64,000 bases of DNA from UBA7455 sp026713185 (GTDB taxonomy: Bacteria > Pseudomonadota > Gammaproteobacteria > Pseudomonadales > Azotimanducaceae): contig OY762456.1 of assembly GCA_963665785.1 (NCBI GenBank), positions 3,906,001-3,970,000 of the forward strand, given 5' to 3'. The notes beneath the pieces are model-generated. The model ran no database searches. It was not told the DNA's origin and saw only the letters and a list, made by a program, of their open reading frames with translations. Shown here piece after piece: positions 35,655-44,609 of this stretch. The first letter of the stretch is position 1. Every line of letters begins with the position of its first letter. The translations under genes and the position numbers were made by a program.

Positions 35655-36602
35655 TTGACGATCAAACTCGGGGTGGTGATGGACCCACTAGCGTCCATCA
35701 ATCCCAGGAAAGACAGTACTTTGGCCATGCTGGAAGCTGCACATGGCAGAAACTGGCAGATCTACAGTATGGAACAGGGTGATCTCTACATCAGTAATGG
35801 TGAGGTCTACGCTCATCGACACAGGATTCAGGTTACCGTTAACCAGAACGACTGGTTTAAGGAACTGGCGGCGGACAATGCCCCCCTGACAGATTTCGAT
35901 CTCGTTTTACTGCGTAAGGATCCACCCTTTGATATGGAATACGTCTATCTGACGTACCTGCTTGAGATGGCAGAGTCAAAAGGCGTGGTGATCGCCAATC
36001 GTCCGGGCAGTGTCAGGGATTGCAACGAAAAACTGTTTGCGCTGCAGTTCCCCGAATGCTGTCCTCCCCATTTAGTCAGCCGTGACCCAAAACTGTTGCG
36101 CGCTTTCCAGGAAGAATACGGCGATGTAATTTTCAAACCTCTGGATGGTATGGGTGGCGCATCGATTTTCCGTGTTCGCCCGGGAGACAGAAACCTGGGT
36201 GTTATCATTGAAACCCTGACTGCCAATGGCACTCGCCAAACGATGGTGCAGCAATTCATTCCAGAAATCTCCCGTGGTGATACCAGGATCCTGCTGATCG
36301 ATGGTCAGCCAGTTCCCTACGGGCTCGCCCGTATCCCGCAAACAGGAGAAAACCGGGGTAACCTTGCAGCGGGTGGCGAAGGCGTCGGACGTGAACTTAA
36401 CGCAAGAGACCGTTTTATCTGTGACCAGGTTGGTCCCGTTCTGAAGGAAAAAGGACTCTATTTTGCAGGTATAGATGTCATCGGTGATTATCTGACAGAA
36501 ATCAACGTCACCTGCCCGACTTGCATACGTGAAATCAACCATGCCTTTGATCTGGATATCGCCGGAAACTATATGGATTTTCTCAAAGACAGTTTCTGTT
36601 GA
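35655..36602 (+). CDS. gshB: Glutathione synthetase
   Basis: 315 residues from TTG 35655, with GGAGG 12 bp upstream. It adds glycine to gamma-glutamylcysteine with ATP. The N-terminal domain (LGVVMDPLASINPRKDST) and the ATP-grasp domain (FKPLDGMGGASIFRV, DTRILLIDGQPVPYGLARIP, ITEINVTCPTCIREI) are complete. In E. coli it lies upstream of yqgE and yqgF, as here, with a tonB-like gene inserted as in Pseudomonas. Confidence 0.96.
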   Translation: MTIKLGVVMDPLASINPRKDSTLAMLEAAHGRNWQIYSMEQGDLYISNGEVYAHRHRIQVTVNQNDWFKELAADNAPLTDFDLVLLRKDPPFDMEYVYLTYLLEMAESKGVVIANRPGSVRDCNEKLFALQFPECCPPHLVSRDPKLLRAFQEEYGDVIFKPLDGMGGASIFRVRPGDRNLGVIIETLTANGTRQTMVQQFIPEISRGDTRILLIDGQPVPYGLARIPQTGENRGNLAAGGEGVGRELNARDRFICDQVGPVLKEKGLYFAGIDVIGDYLTEINVTCPTCIREINHAFDLDIAGNYMDFLKDSFC

Positions 36603-37483
36603 TGGACACCTTGAATTCATCCATGTTTCAGGATGTATCAACTACGGATCGCCTGTCGTTCACCCTCTTTTTAGCCATTTCCCTGCATGGGGTTATTATT
36701 CTCGGCGTAACCTTCACCAGTGGACTCAGCAAGTCTTCCATGCACACCCTTGAGATCACACTGGTTCAGAATCAGGGCAATGACCGTCCTGACAAGGCGG
36801 AATACCTCGCACAATTCAATCAGGCAGGCAGTGGCACACAGATGGAAAAACGGATGATCACAACCCTGAATCAATCACAGGACCCTGATTCCCGAATTGA
36901 TGACACTGCACGGGATCACAAGCCAGTAAACAGGCCTGTTGAGCAGGCGCAACAACCTGTCATTGCATCAAGGAAGAACACTGCCTCCGATAACACGAGG
37001 ACAGTATTAACGCGCCCGGTCATAAAGGATGAAACTTCTGATGAAAGATCAGTGCCGGAATACAATCTAGAAGTTGCCTCTCTGGAAGCAAGACTTGATC
37101 GCCAGCAACAGATTCAAGCCAAACTGCCACGTATTAAACGCCTTACCAGTCAATCTACCGCCGCCAGTCAGGATGCGCTTTACCTTGATGCCTGGCGGCG
37201 TAAAATCGAAACAGTCGGTAACCTTAATTATCCGGAAGAAGCTCGACGACAACAGATCTACGGTTCATTACGGTTAATGGTAGCCATTTTGCCGGACGGC
37301 AGGTTGATGAGCGTCAAGATACTCAAATCATCAGGACACCAGATACTGGATAACGCTGCGGTTAATATAGTAACAATCGCTTCACCCTTTATGCCTTTTC
37401 CGGAAGAAATAAGTCAAACTACCGATATGATCGAGATCATTCGAACCTGGCAGTTCCAGCAAGGCGGCTTACACGAAAATTAG
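36602..37483 (+). CDS. TonB-like energy transducer
   Basis: 293 residues. ATG 36602 shares its A with the gshB TGA stop. A single N-terminal membrane helix (LSFTLFLAISLHGVIILGVT) is followed by a long polar periplasmic linker and a C-terminal TonB domain (YPEEARRQQIYGSLRLMVAI, ILKSSGHQILDNAAV, IEIIRTWQF). It would transmit proton-motive force to an outer-membrane receptor. The linker lacks the Pro-Lys repeats of classical TonB. No exbB/exbD genes are near. In Pseudomonas a TonB-type gene occupies the same place. Confidence 0.88.
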   Translation: MDTLNSSMFQDVSTTDRLSFTLFLAISLHGVIILGVTFTSGLSKSSMHTLEITLVQNQGNDRPDKAEYLAQFNQAGSGTQMEKRMITTLNQSQDPDSRIDDTARDHKPVNRPVEQAQQPVIASRKNTASDNTRTVLTRPVIKDETSDERSVPEYNLEVASLEARLDRQQQIQAKLPRIKRLTSQSTAASQDALYLDAWRRKIETVGNLNYPEEARRQQIYGSLRLMVAILPDGRLMSVKILKSSGHQILDNAAVNIVTIASPFMPFPEEISQTTDMIEIIRTWQFQQGGLHEN

Positions 37484-37492
37484 GCAAACAAA

Positions 37493-38029
37493 TTGACTGA
37501 ACAACAATATCTGGACGGCAACTTTCTTATCGCTCTCCCCGGACTCGAGGGGGACTTTTTTGCGAACAGCATCACACTACTCATAGAACATAACCAGGAC
37601 GGCGCCTTTGGTCTGATTATCAACAAGCCTGCTGATGTTACCTTGCCGCAGATCATCGATCATACACCGGAGCCACCAGACCTGCCGGTACTCATTGGTG
37701 GCCCTGTACATCAGGATCAACTGTATTTTCTGCACAGTACAGACAAAGTCTATCCAAATAGTTACATTATCAATGATGATGTCTCTCTGACGACTTCCAC
37801 GGATTTATTGAACGACCCGACTGCACCGGAACATACGCTGGTGCTGGTAGGGTATGCCGGTTGGGCAAGTACTCAACTGGAACAGGAACTGGTCAGGGAT
37901 GCATGGCTGGTAGCATCCTTCAACAGGGATATTGTGTTTTCAACCCCATTCAAAAACAGACCTCAGGCTGCAGCTCAAAAGATGGGGCTGGATCTCAATC
38001 TCATTAACGCGAATTCCGGCCATCATTGA
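37493..38029 (+). CDS. yqgE: YqgE/AlgH family protein (UPF0301)
   Basis: 178 residues from TTG 37493. The family pattern is clear: GNFLIALPGLEGDFFANSITLLIEHNQDGAFGLIIN, and LIGGPVHQDQLYFLHS, plus LVGYAGWASTQLEQEL. The biochemical role is unknown; in Pseudomonas AlgH affects alginate production. It is fixed next to ruvX across gammaproteobacteria and overlaps it by one base here. Confidence 0.94.
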   Translation: MTEQQYLDGNFLIALPGLEGDFFANSITLLIEHNQDGAFGLIINKPADVTLPQIIDHTPEPPDLPVLIGGPVHQDQLYFLHSTDKVYPNSYIINDDVSLTTSTDLLNDPTAPEHTLVLVGYAGWASTQLEQELVRDAWLVASFNRDIVFSTPFKNRPQAAAQKMGLDLNLINANSGHH

Positions 38030-38490
38030 TGGCAGAACTGATTATGAGTTTCGATTTTGGTTTCCGTAGAATCGGTGTTGCAGTCGGCCAACGGTTAACG
38101 GGTACGGCAACACCCCTGGGTATTATTGGAGCAGTTGACGGTGTCCCCGACTGGACACAACTGGAAAAACTGATAAAGGATTGGCAACCCGTCAGATTCA
38201 TCGTCGGACTACCTCTCAACATGGACAACTCCGAAAGCGACATGAGTCATCGTGCGGCACGCTTTGCAGAGAAACTCTCTGGCCGGTTCGGCATCCCGGC
38301 AGAAACCATGGACGAAAGACTGAGTACCTTTGAAGTCAGGCAGGCTGGAGCTACTGTAAAGAAAGGCTCAACCGGGAAGAAAGACGCCACCGGCAGAATA
38401 CGCGCCTCAAGAAAGAAAGTGACACCCAGAAAGAGAGTCGATGATCTGGCTGCCGTCGTTATCCTCGAATCCTGGCTCCGACAGAGATGA
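38029..38490 (+). CDS. ruvX: Holliday junction resolvase-like RuvX/YqgF
   Basis: 153 residues, an RNase H-fold nuclease. The first catalytic Asp is in MSFDFGFRRIGVAVG, and the remaining acidic residues are in TMDERLSTFEV and RVDDLAAVVIL. The family is linked to pre-16S rRNA processing. Between residues about 108 and 133 there is a Lys/Arg-rich insertion (KKGSTGKKDATGRIRASRKK) where most relatives have a short loop; this may add nucleic-acid affinity. Confidence 0.92.
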   Translation: MAELIMSFDFGFRRIGVAVGQRLTGTATPLGIIGAVDGVPDWTQLEKLIKDWQPVRFIVGLPLNMDNSESDMSHRAARFAEKLSGRFGIPAETMDERLSTFEVRQAGATVKKGSTGKKDATGRIRASRKKVTPRKRVDDLAAVVILESWLRQR

Positions 38491-38618
38491 CAATGAATCC
38501 CATGAACTGGCCAAATTGCCAGGTCAGGAATATTCTGCCGGGTAAATTTCAATACAGGGAACAGGTCTGTTGAAAATCGATGCAGGTGTCAGTGTCAGTT
38601 TAACGAATACTGCTGCAC

Positions 38619-39812
38619 TCAGTCCGGGATTGTCTGCATCAGCCTGTCCGGGTCAATACCTTCTGACTGACGCATAATACGGTTCAGCCATGTTCTCTGC
38701 AGGTCCAGCCCCCGGCCTTCGCCAAATGCAAATTCCTGAGCTGACATGAAAATCAGGCGACTGATTGTACATAAAAGCCCTACGTCATACTCAAATCTGA
38801 TGCGCTCAGGCGAAAACTCAACACCTCTTTTCAGCAAACTCTGACGGTAATGGGACAGGAGTAAATCCATGTCATCATCATCGATTGATGCGCTCAGAAA
38901 ATAGGCAAGATCAACGCCTACCGGACCCTGAAGCAGGGTCTGCCAGTCAAATACTATCAGTTCACCTTTGGCATCATCAAAAAACAGATTGTCAGGGCGA
39001 TAATCACCATGAAGCAGGGTATAGGGAAGTTTTGCGACAAGACTCAACAAATCATCAGCATGACCCTCAAGCCAATCAATTAAACCGACATGTTCTCTGG
39101 CAAGTACCGGCGCGTGTTCTTCACGGAATTGAGACGTAGCACCTTCTGCCAGTATCTGTGTGATTCTTGCCCCAAGGTCAATGGGGATAACCCATGGAAA
39201 TCGGTCCAGAGCTCTATTGAAAAAATCGGCATGAAGTCCCGCCATGGTGTCGAGTGCCAGTATGGCCTCGTCCATTGAACATCCCTCGACCTGATCACCG
39301 ATGCGGAATTGCCCCAGATCCTCCAGCAACAGGACGTATCTATGCTCCCTTGTTACCGGTAATCGTCCCATGATTGAAATCAACAGTCCCGCGACCCTGA
39401 TCGGCAGTCGTTTCATGAACCTGAGTCCTTTAACGGCAGTCTCCGGGTCGGAAGCATCCATTGCGCTGTAGTAGTGCCGCGGTGTCCTGATGTGCAGAAG
39501 TGGTTGCAGTTCCTGATAAAATCGAATCTCCCTTTCGTAAACACCAATCAATTGACCTATCTTTCGATTGATCGTTGTCGTCGGAATCTTGAGAATAAGT
39601 GATGCCGGATCAGCTTTGCCGTTCCCGGTTTGCAGGGTAATCCTGAAAATTTGACCCAAAAACCCTGCACCCTCGCCAATGAGTTCCCTGGAACAACTGA
39701 CAATGCTGTCTTTCTCCAGAAATCCACTTTCCTGCAGGACAGTGGTAAGCCACTCCTGGCTTACTTCATCGGGTCTTAACGGTATTGTATTGGACACGGG
39801 TAGAGACACCAT
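38619..39812 (-). CDS. Phosphotransferase of the aminoglycoside phosphotransferase/EcKinase-like family
   Basis: 397 residues if started at ATG 39812; the frame is open for 67 more codons, but that part is hydrophobic and unlike the family. The kinase-like fold shows LHGDYRPDNLFFDDA (catalytic HGD-x4-N) and VFDWQTLLQGPVGVDLAYFL (metal-binding Asp). Members phosphorylate small hydroxyl compounds; the closest patterns are the DUF1679/ecdysteroid-kinase-like and APH groups. The true substrate is unknown. It stands alone on the minus strand, with ruvX converging on it. Confidence 0.8.
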   Translation of the reverse strand: MVSLPVSNTIPLRPDEVSQEWLTTVLQESGFLEKDSIVSCSRELIGEGAGFLGQIFRITLQTGNGKADPASLILKIPTTTINRKIGQLIGVYEREIRFYQELQPLLHIRTPRHYYSAMDASDPETAVKGLRFMKRLPIRVAGLLISIMGRLPVTREHRYVLLLEDLGQFRIGDQVEGCSMDEAILALDTMAGLHADFFNRALDRFPWVIPIDLGARITQILAEGATSQFREEHAPVLAREHVGLIDWLEGHADDLLSLVAKLPYTLLHGDYRPDNLFFDDAKGELIVFDWQTLLQGPVGVDLAYFLSASIDDDDMDLLLSHYRQSLLKRGVEFSPERIRFEYDVGLLCTISRLIFMSAQEFAFGEGRGLDLQRTWLNRIMRQSEGIDPDRLMQTIPD

Positions 39813-40101
39813 TTCACAGGATAATTTTCGATTTAATACGATTCTGTGGAAAGTTACGAGGGGAAAAAAGCCAAATATAAGCAAATAGTTGTTAAACCAA
39901 TGAATTAGATACTTGCTAATTGGAAAACAATGGCGTAAAAAGTAATGAAGGTGGACATCAACACCAGCATTGCTTAAGACATCACACATCTTAATCTGCT
40001 GTGTACTGTTCACTTTTGAATGTGGCTCTGGCCTTTGAGCCGACCAGGATTAAAGGCTGTTGCCAACATTATTTATTTGTATCTTTAAGAGGGATAAGAC
40101 A

Positions 40102-40428
40102 ATGGCAACAAAAGTAATCGTTGGTTTGGCTGTTCTGGCCGCACTCGTAGAGGGATTAGCTCCAGGTATTGTACCCAATGCCCTACTTCCACTTGCTCTG
40201 GTGATTCTGGGACTGGCCTATGCCTATATGGCGATAGACGCAGAGGACGCAACTGCCTACCTGGTGGTTGCTGTAGCAGCGGCTGCGGCTGCGGGCGCAG
40301 ATGTTCTAGGTAATGTTCAAGTGATTGGCGGGTACCTTGACGCAATCCTTGACCAGCTTGTAGTAGCACTTCTATCCGGTGTTGTTACAGTTGTGGTCGT
40401 GCGGACAATCAATCGCCTCAAGGACTAA
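40102..40428 (+). CDS. 108-residue hydrophobic membrane protein of unknown function
   Basis: ATG 40102 with an AGAGGGA ribosome-binding site. Three or four membrane helices cover most of the chain: KVIVGLAVLAALVEGL, LPLALVILGLAYAYMAI, the Ala/Val-rich AYLVVAVAAAAAAGADVL and LDQLVVALLSGVVTVVVV, with a basic end (RTINRLKD). Acidic residues (IDAEDA) lie between helices 2 and 3. It has its own terminator directly after, so it is a single-gene unit, possibly well expressed. I do not recognise a family; a small inner-membrane or holin-like role is only guesswork. Confidence 0.8.
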   Translation: MATKVIVGLAVLAALVEGLAPGIVPNALLPLALVILGLAYAYMAIDAEDATAYLVVAVAAAAAAGADVLGNVQVIGGYLDAILDQLVVALLSGVVTVVVVRTINRLKD

Positions 40429-40435
40429 TGACTGG

Positions 40436-40471
40436 CAGCGAAGGGAGCCTTTTGCCGGGCGCCCTTCGCTG
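40436..40471 (+). terminator. Rho-independent terminator after the 108-residue membrane protein
   Basis: A 10-bp perfect stem CAGCGAAGGG (40436-40445) / CCCTTCGCTG (40462-40471) begins 8 bp after the stop codon and is followed by TTAATTACT. The U-run is weak but the stem is strong. It may also serve the POT gene arriving from the other side. Confidence 0.75.
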
Positions 40472-40506
40472 TTAATTACTATAGCTAATCCGTTCCTGAG
40501 AAAATA

Positions 40507-42171
40507 TCACGAACGCAAGGTCAGGTTTGATCTTTTTGGAATATGCTCGACCAGAGGTTTATTCCCCTGGTAAGTGTGACCTTGAAACTCGTGAATGACG
40601 CCTAATCTTTTAAATTGCATCCGACGGTGCAGAAAAGGAGACACCAGCAGCACCAGAACTCCCAGTACCACAGCCAGCAGGCCCAGCCTGCCAAATACAT
40701 CGGTATAAATAGCAAGTGAAGCAAGCCCTGACAGGGCGCCCCCACCTTCCTCAATAGCCATCAGTCCGGCAATCATCCCCCCTGCATAAGAGGCCAGTGA
40801 GGCTGATAAGAACCAGACGCCCATCATCATGCCCCCAATTCTTGCCACGCTGAGTCTGGTCACCATGGATAGTCCAACCGGTGACAGACAGAGTTCTCCA
40901 GTAGTGTGCAACAAGTACATCAGTGCCAGCCAGATGATTGCAACCTTGCCGTCCGGACCAGCCTGAGTGGCGCCAAAGACAAGGACGGCAAATCCCAGAC
41001 CGACCTGCAGGATGCCCAGACCGAACTTGGCAGGAGTCGATGGCTCAAGACCTTTTTGCGATAGACGTACCCATAGCCAGGCAAAAAATGGCGCCAGTAT
41101 GATGATGAAGAACGGATTCAGCGACTGAAACATACCCGCCGTAAAGATATCGCCCATGTCAATATTACGGTCCGTAAACAAAGTAAGCGATGAGCCGGCC
41201 TGCTCAAACAAGGCCCAGAAAAAAACGGATAGAATGATCAGCGTCAACATGACCAGCATTCGATCCCGTTCCACGGGTGAACATCTGAACAGCGAGAAAT
41301 AGACAACGCCCGCGACGACAACACCACTGAACAACACCAGCACGAGGCCCAACTCGCCAGTGTTTTGAATCAGTTGCCACACACCCACAACCGAAAGAAT
41401 GCCAACAATATAAATCAAGTGTTCCCGGGTCAGACCCGGCATCATTGATGACTGCAATACTGTTTTATCCGGTGGTTCCCCCAGCCCCTTCAAGTACTTG
41501 CCACCGCCAGTAAATGTCACCAGCCCTATCAGCATCCCAATACCCGCCAAACCAAAACCATAACGCCAGCCATAGGTTTCTCCCAGGTAGGCGCACAGCA
41601 GAGTGGCCACAAACGCACCCAGGTTGATACCCATGTAGAAAATGGTAAATCCGGCGTCACGGCGCGGGTCTGTTTCACCGTAGAGTTGCCCGACGATACT
41701 GGAGATATTGGCTTTCAGAAATCCAACTCCAACAATAATAAGAGCCAGGGACAGATAGAAAATCTGAGTGTATACGTCGTCACGCTGCACAATGACTTCC
41801 CCATCGACAGTAATCCGGCTGGCTTCTGGCCCCTCAAAAGCCATACCGAAGTGACCGCATACCAGCAATATGGCGCCAAAGACAACGGCCTTGCGGAATC
41901 CAAGATATCTGTCTGCAATCACACCGCCTATTACCGGCATGGCATAAACCAGAGCCGCGTAGCTGCCTACAATCAGTCCACCTTCCCTGTCACCGAACAG
42001 AAAGTGCTTGGTCAGGTAAAGGATCAGCAAAGCCCGCATCCCATAATAGCTGAATCGCTCCCAGAGTTCCGTCATAAACAGGATGTAAAGACCCCGGGGA
42101 TGCCCGAATATGTCTGCGGAACCCTTCGGTCCGTTGTCTTGCTGGTGTTCTGTAGGTGTTGTGTCGGTCAC
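40507..42171 (-). CDS. POT-family proton-coupled di/tripeptide transporter
   Basis: 554 residues, 12-14 membrane helices, from GTG 42171 with AGGGG upstream. The family motif ELWERFSYYGMRALL (ExxER, proton coupling) and the PTR2 signature FYMGINLGAFVATLLCAYLGE are present. It imports short peptides with protons across the inner membrane, like E. coli DtpA/DtpT-type carriers. It is a single gene. With YejB/YejE nearby on the map, it suggests peptide use as a nutrient. Confidence 0.93.
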   Translation of the reverse strand: MTDTTPTEHQQDNGPKGSADIFGHPRGLYILFMTELWERFSYYGMRALLILYLTKHFLFGDREGGLIVGSYAALVYAMPVIGGVIADRYLGFRKAVVFGAILLVCGHFGMAFEGPEASRITVDGEVIVQRDDVYTQIFYLSLALIIVGVGFLKANISSIVGQLYGETDPRRDAGFTIFYMGINLGAFVATLLCAYLGETYGWRYGFGLAGIGMLIGLVTFTGGGKYLKGLGEPPDKTVLQSSMMPGLTREHLIYIVGILSVVGVWQLIQNTGELGLVLVLFSGVVVAGVVYFSLFRCSPVERDRMLVMLTLIILSVFFWALFEQAGSSLTLFTDRNIDMGDIFTAGMFQSLNPFFIIILAPFFAWLWVRLSQKGLEPSTPAKFGLGILQVGLGFAVLVFGATQAGPDGKVAIIWLALMYLLHTTGELCLSPVGLSMVTRLSVARIGGMMMGVWFLSASLASYAGGMIAGLMAIEEGGGALSGLASLAIYTDVFGRLGLLAVVLGVLVLLVSPFLHRRMQFKRLGVIHEFQGHTYQGNKPLVEHIPKRSNLTLRS

Positions 42172-42397
42172 GCTGGTCCCCTTATCACTTCTGCCGTATT
42201 TTTCATTACATGTCTATCCCACTTTGTAACACAACCGGCATCCTGAATCGACAAACTCGGGAAAAGAGCATCGTAATTTATCGGGTGCATTCTGCCGGGC
42301 AAACCATTTCAGGTTCCTGGTGGTTGAATCACAGTCCTGGTTATGATCAGTTGCAAATGAGAAAATCAGATCTGACCACTATTTTCTGAACCGGCAG

Positions 42398-44257
42398 ATG
42401 AATCAACAAACCAACTGGCAGGACGAGGGATTTGCCGTCGTTCGTTCGAACAATGTCGATGGAGTAGACCGCTGGCTGCACTTTGTCAGTCCGGAAAGAA
42501 TACTGAGTGCCTCATCTGCAGACGAAGTTATGCAGACGATGGAGGAGGTACAACAGGCGGTTGCATCGGGATACCATGCCGCCGGATATATTGGCTACGA
42601 AGCGTCCGGTGCGTTCGACAAGGCACTCATTACCCATGAACCGGAAAGCGGCCCGCCCCTGGTCTGGTTTGGTCTTTATTCCAGGGTATCTGTTCTGACT
42701 CATCCTGGTCAGATCCAAGTTGATACCGGCAGACAAATCTGGACGCCATCGGTGACACTCCCGGAATACACGAAACAGATCAACCGGATAAAAGAAGAGC
42801 TGCGGGAGGGTAACACCTACCAGGTCAATTACAGCTTCAGATTCAAAGCAACAGCAGACAGCAACCCCTATGCTGCGTTTGTCTCTCTCATCGAGAGTCA
42901 CTCAGCGCCATACGCTGCTTTCATCAATACCGGGGAATACATCATCTCATCTCAATCACCGGAACTGTTCTTTTCACTGGATAACCAAAACATCACTTGC
43001 CGACCCATGAAGGGTACTGCCCCCCGCGGACGAAACACTGAAAGGGATGAGCAGTACAAAATGGCTCTGGCCGAATCAGTGAAGGACAGGGCGGAGAATC
43101 TGATGATCGTCGATATGATCCGTAATGATCTGGGTCGCATCGCGGAAAGCGGCAGTATCCGGATTGATCATCCGTTTGCCATTGAAACTTATGAATCACT
43201 GTTTCAAATGACAACAACCGTTACTGCCCGCACCAGCGCCCCGTTATGCGAAATATTCTCCGCTCTGTTTCCGAGTGCATCCATTACAGGAGCACCAAAA
43301 GTGAACACCATGAAATTTATTTGTGAAATTGAGCCGGACCCGCGAGGGGTCTATACAGGATCCATTGGTTATGTCAGCCCGGATAGAACCGCTCAATTCA
43401 ACGTGGCTATTCGAACCATTACTATCCGACAAGTCGATGGGCAAGCTGTGTACGGCGCCGGCAGTGGTATCGTCTGGGACTCCAACCCGGCCAGCGAGTA
43501 CCTGGAGTGTCTTACCAAAACCAGAGTCATCAGCGAGCAGCATAAGCCTTTTGAGTTGCTGGAAACCCTGCGCTGGACCCCGGAAGAAGGATTCTTCCTG
43601 CTGGAATATCACCTGGCCCGGATGGCATCATCGGCAAAATATTTCCTGTTTCAATTTGATGAAGAGTCAGTCCGTCGCGAATTGATGTCACTTTCTGAAA
43701 TGCTTCAGGAGAACCTCTCTGAATGTTCATCCGGCAACTCTTGCAGTGAGGTCGCTGGTGCTGAAACTGTAACGCAGATGGGAGCATACCGGATACGGAT
43801 GACCCTGACGAAACAGGGCTTCATCAATACCGATACCCTGCCCCTGGGAAATTCCGAAATCCCAAGCCAGAAATTGAAAGTCGCGATTACCGGAAGTCCT
43901 GTGGACCAGGAAAATTTATATCTGTATCACAAAACCACCTGCCGTGAAATTTATGATCAGCAACTGGCAGCACATCCAGACCTTGACGATGTAATACTGT
44001 GCAATACCTCCGGTGAACTGACAGAATCCTGCATAGCCAACCTGGTGGCGGTTAAAGACGGCCAACATTACACACCGCCAGTGGACTGCGGACTACTGGG
44101 CGGTACATATCGGCAATACCTTATAGACCGTGGTGAATTAACTGAACGGCGCATCCCGACTGACTCGCTTGGCGATTACGATGAGCTGTATCTCATCAAC
44201 AGTGTACAAGGCCGGATCGACATTGATTTGGCGCCACCCGCTGAAGGCTCTTCATAA
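42398..44257 (+). CDS. pabB: Aminodeoxychorismate synthase component I fused to aminodeoxychorismate lyase (PabB-PabC)
   Basis: 619 residues. Residues about 1-375 are the chorismate-binding domain of PabB (LREGNTYQVNYSFRFKA, MKGTAPRGRNTERDE, SITGAPKVNTMKFICEIEP). From about 385 on, a class IV aminotransferase-like PabC domain follows (YLYHKTTCREIYDQ, LCNTSGELTESCIANLV). The fusion would run two steps of p-aminobenzoate synthesis for folate, needing a PabA glutaminase from elsewhere. Fusions of this kind are known. The last residues PAEGSS and the stop are encoded by the 22-bp repeat that opens element copy D, so the original C-terminus was probably changed. Confidence 0.93.
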   Translation: MNQQTNWQDEGFAVVRSNNVDGVDRWLHFVSPERILSASSADEVMQTMEEVQQAVASGYHAAGYIGYEASGAFDKALITHEPESGPPLVWFGLYSRVSVLTHPGQIQVDTGRQIWTPSVTLPEYTKQINRIKEELREGNTYQVNYSFRFKATADSNPYAAFVSLIESHSAPYAAFINTGEYIISSQSPELFFSLDNQNITCRPMKGTAPRGRNTERDEQYKMALAESVKDRAENLMIVDMIRNDLGRIAESGSIRIDHPFAIETYESLFQMTTTVTARTSAPLCEIFSALFPSASITGAPKVNTMKFICEIEPDPRGVYTGSIGYVSPDRTAQFNVAIRTITIRQVDGQAVYGAGSGIVWDSNPASEYLECLTKTRVISEQHKPFELLETLRWTPEEGFFLLEYHLARMASSAKYFLFQFDEESVRRELMSLSEMLQENLSECSSGNSCSEVAGAETVTQMGAYRIRMTLTKQGFINTDTLPLGNSEIPSQKLKVAITGSPVDQENLYLYHKTTCREIYDQQLAAHPDLDDVILCNTSGELTESCIANLVAVKDGQHYTPPVDCGLLGGTYRQYLIDRGELTERRIPTDSLGDYDELYLINSVQGRIDIDLAPPAEGSS

Positions 44258-44609
44258 ACCCGCTGAAGGCTCTTCATAAACCCGGGTTTCGGGGCAGCCA
44301 CCCCGTACGATGCTATCAAACACACACTATTCCCGGCATACAGCAGATGGTTTTGGGGTGTTCATTTGCACCAGCATAATGTCGGAGCGCCGAGTTGGAG
44401 GAGCATGACTACAGGCATGCGGGGGAAGCTCGGGAATCCGGGAGGGACGCGCAGACGCTGGTGCAAATGAATGCCCCAAAGCCATCTGCGAACACACACG
44501 TTAATGAAACAAGCCTCATCAAACATGACGAAGATAATCCAGGTAAGCCGGCCAGTTTACTGCGCGCCGCTCGCGGGTCGAGTTCTCTTTATAAACCCGC
44601 TGAAGGCTC
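44237..44609 (+). repeat. Dispersed palindromic element, copy D, with end repeats
   Basis: Core 44343-44489: left arm 44343-44375, 81-nt loop, right arm 44457-44489. One left-arm C to T change is still pairable as U-G. Two 22-bp units beginning CCCGCTGAAGGCTCTT (44237-44258, 44259-44280) open the element, and one more block (about 44596-44609) closes it, so the same motif flanks both sides. Both 5' and 3' modules are present. It fills the gap between two convergent genes and touches both stop codons. Confidence 0.9.

Noticed and set aside
39813..40013. 67-codon N-terminal extension of the phosphotransferase
   Set aside because: It is hydrophobic and unlike the family; the start at 39812 gives the expected N-terminus.
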